A DNA stretch of 42,666 nucleotides, taken from NCBI GenBank assembly GCA_024695575.1, contig JAILHY010000043.1, forward strand, positions 1 to 42,666. Direction: 5' to 3'. Under the pieces are notes generated by a model. It was not told the DNA's origin and did no database searches. It worked only from the letters and a program-made list of their open reading frames with translations. Shown piece by piece: positions 7,829 to 17,058 of this stretch. Positions within the stretch are counted from its first letter, which is position 1, and each line of letters starts with the position of its first letter. The translations under genes and the position numbers were made by a program. This DNA comes from Lachnospiraceae bacterium (GTDB lineage: Bacteria > Bacillota > Clostridia > Lachnospirales > Lachnospiraceae).

Positions 7829-10747
7829 ATGAACAGATCCGGGATTGTATACACAAATGACAACTGTATAGGATGCAACAAATGCATCAAGGTTTGCAGT
7901 GCCATTGGCGCATGTATTTCCAAGGAAGAAAACGGAAAAGCCCGAATCGAAGTTGACGGCAGTAAATGTGTTGCCTGCGGGAGCTGTATAGATGTTTGTG
8001 TACACGGCGCGCGTGAGTTTATCGATGATACCGACAGATTTTTTGAAGATCTTTCTAAGGGAGAGAATATTTCCCTTCTTTTGGCGCCTGCATTTAAAGC
8101 AAATTATCCGGAGGAATATGAGTCTGTCCTTGGCGGACTTAAAGCCCTTGGAGTAAACCGGATCATAAGTGTTTCTTTCGGCGCCGATATCACTACCTGG
8201 GGATATCTTAATTACATTAAAGAGCTGAATTTCATGGGCGGTATCTCTCAGCCCTGTCCTGCACTGGTTTCATATATAGAAAGATATATTCCTTCATTGA
8301 TTCCCAAACTTTTCCCTGTTCAGAGCCCCCTTATGTGCGCGGCGATCTATGCAAGAAAAGAGCTGAATATCACGGATAAGTTTGCTTTTATAAGCCCTTG
8401 TATCGCAAAAAAACTTGAGATCGATGATCCTCATAATGCCGGTCTTGTACAGTATAACGTTACCTTCGACCATTTGATGAAGTATATAAAGATTCACGGT
8501 ATTGAGGGCGGCAGCGCTCACAGTGAGATAGAATACGGCATGGGTTCTTTTTACCCCACTCCCGGCGGTCTTGCTGAGAATGTTAAGTGGTTTCTGGGGG
8601 ATGATGTCTATATTCGTCAGATCGAAGGCGAAAGACATCTTTATCAGTGGCTCCACAGAAACGCGGGGCTTATCAAGAGAAACGAGACACCTTTCGTACT
8701 GATCGATGCCCTTAACTGTTCCAAGGGCTGTATCTGCGGAACGGCAGTGGATCATGACAAATCCCTTACTGATGAAGCTCTCTATGAACTTTTAAAGATC
8801 AGAGAACAGTCAAAGAAAAACGGTGGCGGTACTGCCTGGTCCAGAGATCTTTCTCCGGAGTTAAGACTTGAAGCCTTTAATAAACAATTTGAAGATCTTG
8901 ATCTATTTGATTATCTTCGCGGATATACGGACAGATCCGACGACATTACGGTTTCTTTCCCCATGGAAGATGAGCTTGAAGCTATTTTTGTAAGCATGAA
9001 CAAGCTTACGGAAGAATCAAGAAATATCAACTGTACCTGCTGTGGTTACGACAGCTGTAAGGATATGGCTTATGCCATTTATAACGGTTATAACCACAAA
9101 GAAAACTGCATTTATTTCGAACGCACAATGGTCCGTGAGCTCGAGATCGAGAATGCGGTTGCGGTGGAAGCCAACAAAGCCAAAAGCTCCTTCCTTGCCA
9201 ATATGTCTCATGAGATCCCTACGCCCATTAACGCAGTGCTCGGAATGAATGAGATGATCTTAAGAGAATGCGAAGATGAAAGCATCGTCGCTTACTCGGA
9301 GAGCATTAAGAGCGCGGGACACACACTGCTCGGGCTTGTTAACAACATACTTGATTTTTCAAAGATCGAAGCGGGCAAGATGGAGATCAATCCCGTCGAT
9401 TACGATCTTTCATCCGTTATCAATGATCTTGTAAACATGGTCTATACAAGGGCGGAAGACAAGGGACTTACACTTGCTCTTAACATAGATCAGGGGATCC
9501 CCAAGTGCCTCCACGGCGATGAGATCAGAGTAAAGCAGGTTATCACCAATATATTGACTAATGCAGTCAAATATACTGAAAAGGGTACCGTTACTTTTAA
9601 TCTTTCTTTTGCAAAAGAATCCGATGACGAGATCATGTTAAAGGTAATGGTTGAAGATACGGGTATCGGAATCAAGAAGGAAGACATTCACAAGCTTTTT
9701 GAAAAGTTTGACAGGATAGAAGAGACCAGAAACCGCAATATCGAGGGTACCGGTCTTGGCATGAATATTACTCAGAAACTGCTTGAAATGATGGGTGCAG
9801 ACCTTCAGGTTTCGAGTACCTACGGGGTAGGATCAAGTTTTGCTTTTGACTTAAAACAGAAGGTTACCAAGTGGGAGGAACTGGGCGACTATGAATCTTC
9901 CTACAGGGAGCTTGTTGCCAACAGAGAGATCTACAGGGAGAAGTTTACCGCCCCCGATGCCCATGTCCTTGTTATTGACGATAATCCCATGAACCTTGTG
10001 GTATTTAAGAGCCTTCTTAAGCAAACAAGGGTTAAGGTTGATATTGCCAATGACGGAGATGAAGGTCTTAAGATGACTCATGACAGGAAGTATGACGTTA
10101 TCTTCTTTGACCACATGATGCCCGGTAAGGACGGTATAGAGACCCTTCACGAAATGCGTGGCGAGGGGCGAAATCCCAACGCAAATACTCTTTCCGTGTG
10201 TCTTACCGCAAATGCGGTTTCGGGTGCAAGAGAAGAGTACCTGGCGGCAGGCTTCGATGATTATCTTACCAAGCCCGTAGATCCCGAGAAACTTGAGGAA
10301 ATGCTTGTTTCCATGCTTCCAAAGGAAAAGATTATCAGAGTTAAGGCGAAGAACCCTGCGAAACTTAAGAATATACTTCTTTTTACATATCAGAACAGTG
10401 TAATCGTTAAGGGAATCGAAAAGAAACTTGCTGACTCATATGAGATCTCAATGATAGTGGGAGATCCGGCGGAAGTCGCGAATAAGGCTTCGGAAAACGG
10501 CCTTGTGATCATTTATCTGCCTTCGGAAATTGTTATGGATATTACCAAGCGTGACGCCCTTGAAGCCATGATCAAAGCTTCGAAAGAAAACATGACGGGA
10601 GTCATACTTGTGGGTGAAGCGGACAGTAAAGATGCCCTGATAGAAAAGCTTCCGAGTGCCGGTGAATGCCAGTGGGTCAACAGACCCGTCGACATCGTGC
10701 GACTCACGGAAGCTGTCAAGAGTGAAATGGAATCAGAGTCAGAGTGA
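7829..10747 (+). CDS. 2x[4Fe-4S] ferredoxin + [FeFe]-hydrogenase-like domain + FeS domain + hybrid histidine kinase/receiver sensor protein
   Basis: 972 aa; CIGCNKCIKVC, CVACGSCIDVC, QPCPALVSYIE, SPCIAKKLE, NCSKGCICG, CTCCGYDSCKDMAYAIYNGYNHKENC, H-box ANMSHEIPTP, ATPase boxes GTGLGMNI, receiver VLVIDDN...FFDHMMPGKDG...KPVD. Confidence 0.9.
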   Translation: MNRSGIVYTNDNCIGCNKCIKVCSAIGACISKEENGKARIEVDGSKCVACGSCIDVCVHGAREFIDDTDRFFEDLSKGENISLLLAPAFKANYPEEYESVLGGLKALGVNRIISVSFGADITTWGYLNYIKELNFMGGISQPCPALVSYIERYIPSLIPKLFPVQSPLMCAAIYARKELNITDKFAFISPCIAKKLEIDDPHNAGLVQYNVTFDHLMKYIKIHGIEGGSAHSEIEYGMGSFYPTPGGLAENVKWFLGDDVYIRQIEGERHLYQWLHRNAGLIKRNETPFVLIDALNCSKGCICGTAVDHDKSLTDEALYELLKIREQSKKNGGGTAWSRDLSPELRLEAFNKQFEDLDLFDYLRGYTDRSDDITVSFPMEDELEAIFVSMNKLTEESRNINCTCCGYDSCKDMAYAIYNGYNHKENCIYFERTMVRELEIENAVAVEANKAKSSFLANMSHEIPTPINAVLGMNEMILRECEDESIVAYSESIKSAGHTLLGLVNNILDFSKIEAGKMEINPVDYDLSSVINDLVNMVYTRAEDKGLTLALNIDQGIPKCLHGDEIRVKQVITNILTNAVKYTEKGTVTFNLSFAKESDDEIMLKVMVEDTGIGIKKEDIHKLFEKFDRIEETRNRNIEGTGLGMNITQKLLEMMGADLQVSSTYGVGSSFAFDLKQKVTKWEELGDYESSYRELVANREIYREKFTAPDAHVLVIDDNPMNLVVFKSLLKQTRVKVDIANDGDEGLKMTHDRKYDVIFFDHMMPGKDGIETLHEMRGEGRNPNANTLSVCLTANAVSGAREEYLAAGFDDYLTKPVDPEKLEEMLVSMLPKEKIIRVKAKNPAKLKNILLFTYQNSVIVKGIEKKLADSYEISMIVGDPAEVANKASENGLVIIYLPSEIVMDITKRDALEAMIKASKENMTGVILVGEADSKDALIEKLPSAGECQWVNRPVDIVRLTEAVKSEMESESE

Positions 10748-12823
10748 CATATTGCCTTCCATTCCGGCGTAGTCTACGGTAACACTGCGGCCGGATTTAA
10801 GTTCAATGGTGATGGGACCGTATGCACCGGTTGAATCATGGTCTTCGTAAGTGATCTTCTTTACGGGGAAGAGCTCATCCTCGGTGAAATCCTTATCATC
10901 GGTACGGGTTATAACCTGGGAGATCATGATATAGGGTTCTTTGGCATCATAGAGATTCATTTGTTTGCTGTATGCAAAAAGAACGATGGAATCACGAGAG
11001 TCGGGATTGGTTTCCCGGCTCTTTGTTATGTGGAGATCATCAAAGCCTGCGATCACTGTCATAGCAAGGGATATCTTAGCTCCTGTGTGGTCGTGGCCCT
11101 TAAGGATGATTGCCTTTTGACCGTCCTTTGAAACTTCGGTGACAACAGTGTCATTATCGGGAAAGCCGTAGGAACCAAGGGTGATGGATACAGGCTTTCT
11201 GTAAAGGCGGAGCTTGTCCACACGAAGGATACCAAGGGACATGGCGATATCAGCCGCGTTAACCGCCTGGTTCCAGTGATTCTCCGTACTCATGTCAAAA
11301 TCGAAAAAGAATCTTCTGTAGAGGACCGCATCCCTATAGCCACAGTAAAGATTGACATTGGGATAAAGGATCCGTCCCGTAGTGATATCCTTGATGGTAT
11401 ATTGCTCGCTTTCAACTTCACCGGGTCCAAAGACTTCCGCGGCAGCAAGGGGAGTAGCTTCCCAGGGAAACTTAGAGTTGTAGGAAAGTTTTCCGTAGTT
11501 CCACATGCCGTGTATATCGGATTTATCCTTGCGGATTTTGGAGGTTCTCAGTATGGTCTCACCGTTTCCTGCGTGATTTGACACAAGGATACCGGGACCG
11601 GAAAGTGAAGTTTCCTTAACCGCATTTTCGGCTAATTCATCCCATATACCGTTTTCTTCTTTCTCGGTCCAGAAGGGATGATCGGCAGGAAAGTGCAGGC
11701 AAAGGAAGGCTTTACCGAACCAGTAAGGAGACTCGGCGCAGGAATAGCCCTGTACAAGAGGTGTAAACTGTCCGTAGAAACCAAGATTCGGAACGCCCTT
11801 ATCGGAAAGAAAGTCATCTCTTGTAATGAACTGAAGCAAAGAACCGGAGGCGATACGTCTTGCAAGTCCGGGCTTTACGGCAGATTTATGCAAAAGAAGG
11901 TTCCCGTCAAAGGCGGAAGTTGCCGCAAATCTGTATATGCAGGAACGTCCCCACATATCGGTAAACCCGTCCTTATCAAAGAAACGGGGATAGTTATCCA
12001 TAAGGCTGTTGGAATTAGCTTCAAACCGGGCGGCGATATAGGGAAGATTATCGTAACCGTACCAGAGATTCCATATGGGTGCATAGAGACTGAATGCCCA
12101 GCAGGAATAGTAGTCAAAGCACTGACCGTCCCTATACCAGCCGTCCCCTGCGTAGTAGGCAAGGACAGCCTGAGCGTGATCCGTCATTATATCGTGATCG
12201 ATGCTGTAACCGTGCATATTAAGGAAAGCAAGGTCCAGCATGTTAAAGAAACGCCAGTTTTGAGGAACCGTGGGAGCACAGGCAAACCCGTTAAGAAATT
12301 CCGCGATCCGGTCCTTTTCATTTGCGCAATAGGCCTCCCAGATTTCTTTTTCCGCAAGCCACAGGCCAATGACCAAAGCGCAGGTCTCTACGGTCTGCTG
12401 ATAGCAGCGGGTGGGATCATCGGAGCCTGTAAGTCTGGTGAGGCTTTCGTAGCTTCCAACAAAGTACTCATCCTTGGGATCGATGACTCTAAGAATATGG
12501 TGGCTGTAGTAATCCCGCAGGTTAATCCCGTTAATGGTAAGCTCGGGGCGCTCGTGGATTAATGGAGCCGCGATAAAGAAAGTGCGGGTAAGACCCTCGA
12601 AGATCTCTGCAAGCTGCTGCTGCCTTAAGTTTTCGGGGGTATCGTTAAGATGAGGATACGTAACCTGAGTCTCGGTTCTGGGTAAAACAACCGGGTCTTC
12701 GAAATCCTTTATATTATTGAATACACCTTCGAGGATATAGATGCCAGCCTCGATCCAGGAATCCCGGGTTAAGCCGGTATACGGGGAAAGGGTGTGATCT
12801 AATGACTTGGATTTAAAGTTCAT
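10739..12823 (-). CDS. DUF2264 protein (GH154-type putative glycosidase)
   Basis: ~694 aa; N-terminal LTRDSWIEAGIYILEGVFNNI...TYPHLNDTPENLRQQQLAEIFEGLTRTFFIAAPLI typical of DUF2264. ATG at 12823 preferred over the GTG at 12829 because of SD spacing (AGGAG). Confidence 0.85.
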   Translation of the reverse strand: MNFKSKSLDHTLSPYTGLTRDSWIEAGIYILEGVFNNIKDFEDPVVLPRTETQVTYPHLNDTPENLRQQQLAEIFEGLTRTFFIAAPLIHERPELTINGINLRDYYSHHILRVIDPKDEYFVGSYESLTRLTGSDDPTRCYQQTVETCALVIGLWLAEKEIWEAYCANEKDRIAEFLNGFACAPTVPQNWRFFNMLDLAFLNMHGYSIDHDIMTDHAQAVLAYYAGDGWYRDGQCFDYYSCWAFSLYAPIWNLWYGYDNLPYIAARFEANSNSLMDNYPRFFDKDGFTDMWGRSCIYRFAATSAFDGNLLLHKSAVKPGLARRIASGSLLQFITRDDFLSDKGVPNLGFYGQFTPLVQGYSCAESPYWFGKAFLCLHFPADHPFWTEKEENGIWDELAENAVKETSLSGPGILVSNHAGNGETILRTSKIRKDKSDIHGMWNYGKLSYNSKFPWEATPLAAAEVFGPGEVESEQYTIKDITTGRILYPNVNLYCGYRDAVLYRRFFFDFDMSTENHWNQAVNAADIAMSLGILRVDKLRLYRKPVSITLGSYGFPDNDTVVTEVSKDGQKAIILKGHDHTGAKISLAMTVIAGFDDLHITKSRETNPDSRDSIVLFAYSKQMNLYDAKEPYIMISQVITRTDDKDFTEDELFPVKKITYEDHDSTGAYGPITIELKSGRSVTVDYAGMEGNMSL

Positions 12824-12860
12824 AAGCACTCCTTTTTTTATTGTTTCTTTGTTTCAATGT

Positions 12861-13324
12861 TGAATGTGACGCTTCCGAAACAGCAAAAAGCACTTTCTCA
12901 CTTGAGTGGCCTGCCACCTCCGAGAAGTGGTGCATTTTCTCTCCGGTTCGGCCAAATCGTTCGAAAGTGTTTTGCTGCTTTCGTACGCTGTGCATTGGAA
13001 AACGTAAGCAGACTCGGAAACAAGAGTCATTCCGAGACTTTACGCAGTGATCGTATGACACACCGCTTTGCGGTGCGTCAGGCCGAGTGCCGCTTGAACG
13101 GGCTTAATTATGTCAGTCTGTAGAATGATTCTGGCGTAGCAGGACGCTTCCCTCAAGCGCCGGGATGGCTGTCTGCCTGTCCAGGCAGACATACGCCGCT
13201 ACACGAGGCCCTGTCGCTGTCGAAGACTGCAACCCGAAGGGCGAGAGCGGGTCGAGGAAGGACTGCTTGTTTTCGAGGATGCGTTCGGGAAGCAATGACT
13301 TTTTTGCAGTTCGTGTGAGCGTAT
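12861..13324. repeat. Mosaic hairpin-rich intergenic repeat, copy A
   Basis: Left end TGAATGTGACGCTTCCGAAAC..AAAGCACTT and right end ACTTTTTTGCAGTTCGTGTGAGCGTAT recur in copy B; internal inverted repeats. Confidence 0.8.
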
Positions 13325-13345
13325 TATTAAACTATGACATCCATT

Positions 13346-14521
13346 TCACTTCCAGATGTTGAATTCACTTCCATGTAGCTTAAATATCGCTTCCATGAAG
13401 AAGTAATCCCCGTATATGATCGATATATGCTGCTGACCGTTATGATAAGCACTTGAACAGTGTGTAAGCAGATTGTCATGCTCATCGTCAAGATCAAGCC
13501 TGTTTTCGGCAAGAGCTTTAATAAGACGGAGCGCAGCGGCCTCGTAGTTTTCAGGCTTTTCTGCAAAGTTTTCTTTTACACGGCTCGTTTTAAGCGCTTC
13601 AGACAATGTTATGAGTCCGCAGGCTGCGATGGCGGCAGCGGTGGAGTCTTCGTATGCGGGCTCTTCCGGCTGTTTAAAGTCTATGGGAATAAGGCCTGAT
13701 TCAGGGATGTTCATGATAAAGTAATCCGCAACCTTTTTGGATGCAAGGAGATATCTTTCCTCACCGGTATAAAGGTAGCTCAATACAAAGCCGTAAAGCG
13801 CCCAGGCCTGGCCTCTTGTCCATGAAGAACCTACGCCGTAGCCCTGTCCGCCGAAACTTTCGACATATTTGCCTGTTTCGGGATTGATGGATACGATGTG
13901 ATTAACGGAACCGTCGGCACGAAGGAAATTGTTGATGGCCATGTCCGCGTGTTTCATTGCAACATTTTTAAACCGGGGATCTCCCGATTCGATAGATGCC
14001 CAGTAAAGTAAGGGCAGGTTCATGAGGCAGTCAATTATGCACCAGCCTGCGTTGGAACCCTTGGAGTGTTCCCTGCCGATACCGTCGTTCCAGGCGCGAA
14101 TAAAGTTACCTGCGGGATTGAAGCGGCCCGCAAGAATGGTAGCCGCATGAATACCGCGACGTCTGCCTGTCTCGGAGCCTGTGATCCTGTAATCCGCTAT
14201 GTCAGTGGGCATCCAAAGAAAGCCCATATCGTGATCCAGCTGATAGAAATTAAAGAAGCAGACGGAGAGTTTGTCTGCCAGGCGCTGTGCTTTCTGGGCG
14301 TACTTAAAGTCGTGGGTTTCCTTGTACATAAGCCAGAGCATGCCGCCGTAAAATCCGTTGGTCCACCAGTTGATGTCCCTGTCTGAGGATTTGTCATCAA
14401 AGTGTCCCTCTGCATCCGTGGTATAGGGGATCTTGTCGCCGATCCTGCTTGCAACCAAAGCTTCCTTGGCAACGATATCCCTGTATATCTCGTCGATTAA
14501 TACTTTGTCTTTCTGTTCCAT
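13346..14521 (-). CDS. Glycoside hydrolase family 88 (unsaturated glucuronyl hydrolase-like)
   Basis: NWWTNGFYGGMLWLMYKET, DHDMGFLW, GSSWTRGQAWALYGFVLSYLYTGEERYL, EDSTAAAIAACGLI: GH88 hallmarks. Start trimmed to ATG at 14521. Confidence 0.9.
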   Translation of the reverse strand: MEQKDKVLIDEIYRDIVAKEALVASRIGDKIPYTTDAEGHFDDKSSDRDINWWTNGFYGGMLWLMYKETHDFKYAQKAQRLADKLSVCFFNFYQLDHDMGFLWMPTDIADYRITGSETGRRRGIHAATILAGRFNPAGNFIRAWNDGIGREHSKGSNAGWCIIDCLMNLPLLYWASIESGDPRFKNVAMKHADMAINNFLRADGSVNHIVSINPETGKYVESFGGQGYGVGSSWTRGQAWALYGFVLSYLYTGEERYLLASKKVADYFIMNIPESGLIPIDFKQPEEPAYEDSTAAAIAACGLITLSEALKTSRVKENFAEKPENYEAAALRLIKALAENRLDLDDEHDNLLTHCSSAYHNGQQHISIIYGDYFFMEAIFKLHGSEFNIWK

Positions 14522-14605
14522 TCTTTTCCCCTTCAAATATACATGATTTGCATATCTTACAGAATTGTTATAACATAGTTTTGTGTGAAAAGGGAAGGTG
14601 ATTTT

Positions 14606-15955
14606 ATGTTTAAAAGATATGACAGACAGCTGATTCGTAACACGGTCAATATGGCATGGCCGGTGGTTATAGAATCTTTTTTTACCGCCTTTGTGGGTCT
14701 TGTTGATTCATACATGGTAAGCGGCATGGGCCCTGAAGCCATGGCGGCTGTAGGCCTTACCACTCAGCCCAAATTCATGGGACTTTCTTTTTATTTTGCC
14801 CTGAATGTGGCGGTTTCCGCTCTGGTAGCAAGAAGAAGGGGCGAGAACAGAAAGGATGACGCAAACAGCATTCTTTTAAGTGCCCTCGGAATGGTCCTTG
14901 GGACGGTGGTTGTGTTCTCTGCGCTGTTTGTGGCCTTCGCAAGCCCCATCATTACGTTCTGCGGGTCCAACCCGGAAACGCATGATCTGGCAGTTCAGTA
15001 TTTCAGGATCATCATGGGTGGAATGATCTTTAACTGTATTTCCATGGCGATCAACTCAGCTCAGCGCGGCGCCGGAAATACAAGGATCACCATGCGTACC
15101 AACGTAACCAGCAATATCGTGAACGTTATATTTAACTATCTTCTTATAAACGGTCATCTTGGCTTTCCCAAGCTCGAAGTCCGGGGCGCAGCCATCGCAA
15201 CCGTCCTTGGTACCGTTGTTGCCTGCGGAATGAGCATTTATTCCGTAATGGACAAAGAATGTTTTGTAAGTTTTCCTTATATCGTAATGAACAGGATCAG
15301 GCCTTCACTTACGGCATTTAAGTCAATCGTCAAGGTTGGCTACAGCGTTTTCTTTGAGCAGATCCTCATGCGTGTCGGATTCATGCTTACCGCCATTATG
15401 GCAGCCAAGCAGGGTACCGCGGAAATGGCTGCCCATCAGGTTGGAATGAATATAATGGGTCTTTCTTTTTCCTTCGGAGATGGTCTTCAGGCCACAGCAG
15501 TTGCCCTCATTGGCCGAAGCCTCGGGGAAAAGAACAAGGACCTGGCCAAAGAATACGGTCGCACCTGCCGGATGCTTGGAGGAGTCATTTCCGTTGTGCT
15601 CCTGTTTGTATATTTCTTCGGTGCAAGGCCTATGATGCGTGCTTTCTTTAAAGAAGAATATATTGTTGACATAGGCGTATCCATCATGAGAGTTGTGATG
15701 TTCGTCGTGCTTTTCCAGATAGCTCAGGTTATCTACATGGGATGTCTTCGCGGCGCGGGAGATACGCTCTATACGGCCATTGCTTCCATAATCGGTGTAA
15801 CGATTGTTCGTACCGGCGTTTCATATCTTGGCGGTTATATCCTGGGATTCGGGATCGTTGGTATCTGGTCCGGTGTCCTTGCAGATCAGGTGGCCCGTTT
15901 CGTCCTTGCAGGGATCAGATTCCGTCAGGGTAAGTGGGTTGAGATCAAGATTTAG
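14606..15955 (+). CDS. MATE family efflux transporter
   Basis: ~450 aa polytopic; MAWPVVIESFFTAFVGLVDSYMVSGMGPEAMAAVGLTTQP; SD AGGGAAGG before ATG 14606. Confidence 0.92.
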   Translation: MFKRYDRQLIRNTVNMAWPVVIESFFTAFVGLVDSYMVSGMGPEAMAAVGLTTQPKFMGLSFYFALNVAVSALVARRRGENRKDDANSILLSALGMVLGTVVVFSALFVAFASPIITFCGSNPETHDLAVQYFRIIMGGMIFNCISMAINSAQRGAGNTRITMRTNVTSNIVNVIFNYLLINGHLGFPKLEVRGAAIATVLGTVVACGMSIYSVMDKECFVSFPYIVMNRIRPSLTAFKSIVKVGYSVFFEQILMRVGFMLTAIMAAKQGTAEMAAHQVGMNIMGLSFSFGDGLQATAVALIGRSLGEKNKDLAKEYGRTCRMLGGVISVVLLFVYFFGARPMMRAFFKEEYIVDIGVSIMRVVMFVVLFQIAQVIYMGCLRGAGDTLYTAIASIIGVTIVRTGVSYLGGYILGFGIVGIWSGVLADQVARFVLAGIRFRQGKWVEIKI

Positions 15956-15966
15956 GAGATTGATAT

Positions 15967-17058
15967 ATGCTTATTATTCATTGTGCCGATCTTCATTTGG
16001 ATTCAAGACTAAGTACCAATCTTTCCAAAGAACTCGCATCTGACAGGCGCAGGGAGCTTACGGAGAATTTCAAAAGACTTACGGACTACGCGGCGGAGCA
16101 AAACGTTCGCGCGGTTTTGATCTGCGGTGACATGTTCGATACGGGGCGTGTCACCAAATTTACCGAGAACATGGTCCTTAATTCAATTAAGGATCACCCC
16201 GGTATTTCTTTTTACCTTCTTAAGGGCAATCATGATTCCGAGAGTTTCATTGATGAACTTTCCGATATTCCGGATAATCTCTTTCTTTTTGATGACAGCT
16301 GGAAAGAATACGATCTTGATGGCATAAAGATTCACGGCGTCGAGTTAACGTCCGCCAATTCACAGTCTGTTCAGCAGAATTTCGCACCGGATCCTTCCAA
16401 AGTAAATATTGTCATGCTCCACGGTCAGGAAGCGGAAACTGCGTCCAAAGACAAGGCGGAGACCATCAATTTAAGGCTCTTTAAGAATAAGGGAATTAAC
16501 TATCTGGCTCTTGGGCATGTTCACGAGTATAAGTCTTGTGAGCTTGATTCCATGGCGAGATACTGCTATCCGGGATGTTTGGAGGCTCGCGGCTTTGACG
16601 AACCCGGGGATCACGGATTTGTGCTTCTTGATGTCGATACGGAAACCGGCAGCGTTAAGGATTCTTTTGTTTCTTTTGCCAAAAGAAAGGTATACCTTGA
16701 GCAGGTGGATATTTCCGGGCTTAACAATACATTTGATATCGCCGAGCGGGTAAAAGAAACTCTCCATGGCTCAGAGGCGCAGAGTAAGGACATGGTAAAA
16801 GTGATCCTTACGGGCGAAGTGGACGTTGAATGCGAGAAGGATTTAAGGTTCATCGCGGCTTCCATAGGGGATGATTATTATTTTTCCAAGGTTTCGGATG
16901 AAACGAAGCTGAAAGTATCCATGGAAAGCTACATTAACGACATGACTTTAAAGGGCGAGTTTGTAAGGACCGTTATGGCGGATGAATCTCTGTCGGACGA
17001 CAGAAAAGCTGCCATAGTAAGGACCGGACTTGAGCTTTTCTCGGAGGTGCGCTCATGA
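15967..17058 (+). CDS. Metallophosphoesterase, SbcD/YhaO-like DNA repair exonuclease
   Basis: LIIHCADLHLDSRL, CGDMFDTG, LKGNHDSESF, LALGHVHEY; stop overlaps start of an AAA ATPase. Confidence 0.88.
   Translation: MLIIHCADLHLDSRLSTNLSKELASDRRRELTENFKRLTDYAAEQNVRAVLICGDMFDTGRVTKFTENMVLNSIKDHPGISFYLLKGNHDSESFIDELSDIPDNLFLFDDSWKEYDLDGIKIHGVELTSANSQSVQQNFAPDPSKVNIVMLHGQEAETASKDKAETINLRLFKNKGINYLALGHVHEYKSCELDSMARYCYPGCLEARGFDEPGDHGFVLLDVDTETGSVKDSFVSFAKRKVYLEQVDISGLNNTFDIAERVKETLHGSEAQSKDMVKVILTGEVDVECEKDLRFIAASIGDDYYFSKVSDETKLKVSMESYINDMTLKGEFVRTVMADESLSDDRKAAIVRTGLELFSEVRS

Noticed and set aside
11678-12562. 294-aa plus-strand ORF antisense to DUF2264
   Set aside because: Fully antisense to a well-supported gene; composition is that of a mirror frame, and there is no domain or SD.
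12857-13123. Small ORFs inside element A (88, 82 and 69 aa on both strands)
   Set aside because: They lie within a hairpin-rich repeat, have no SD, are low-complexity or antisense, and are not shared in frame with copies B or C.
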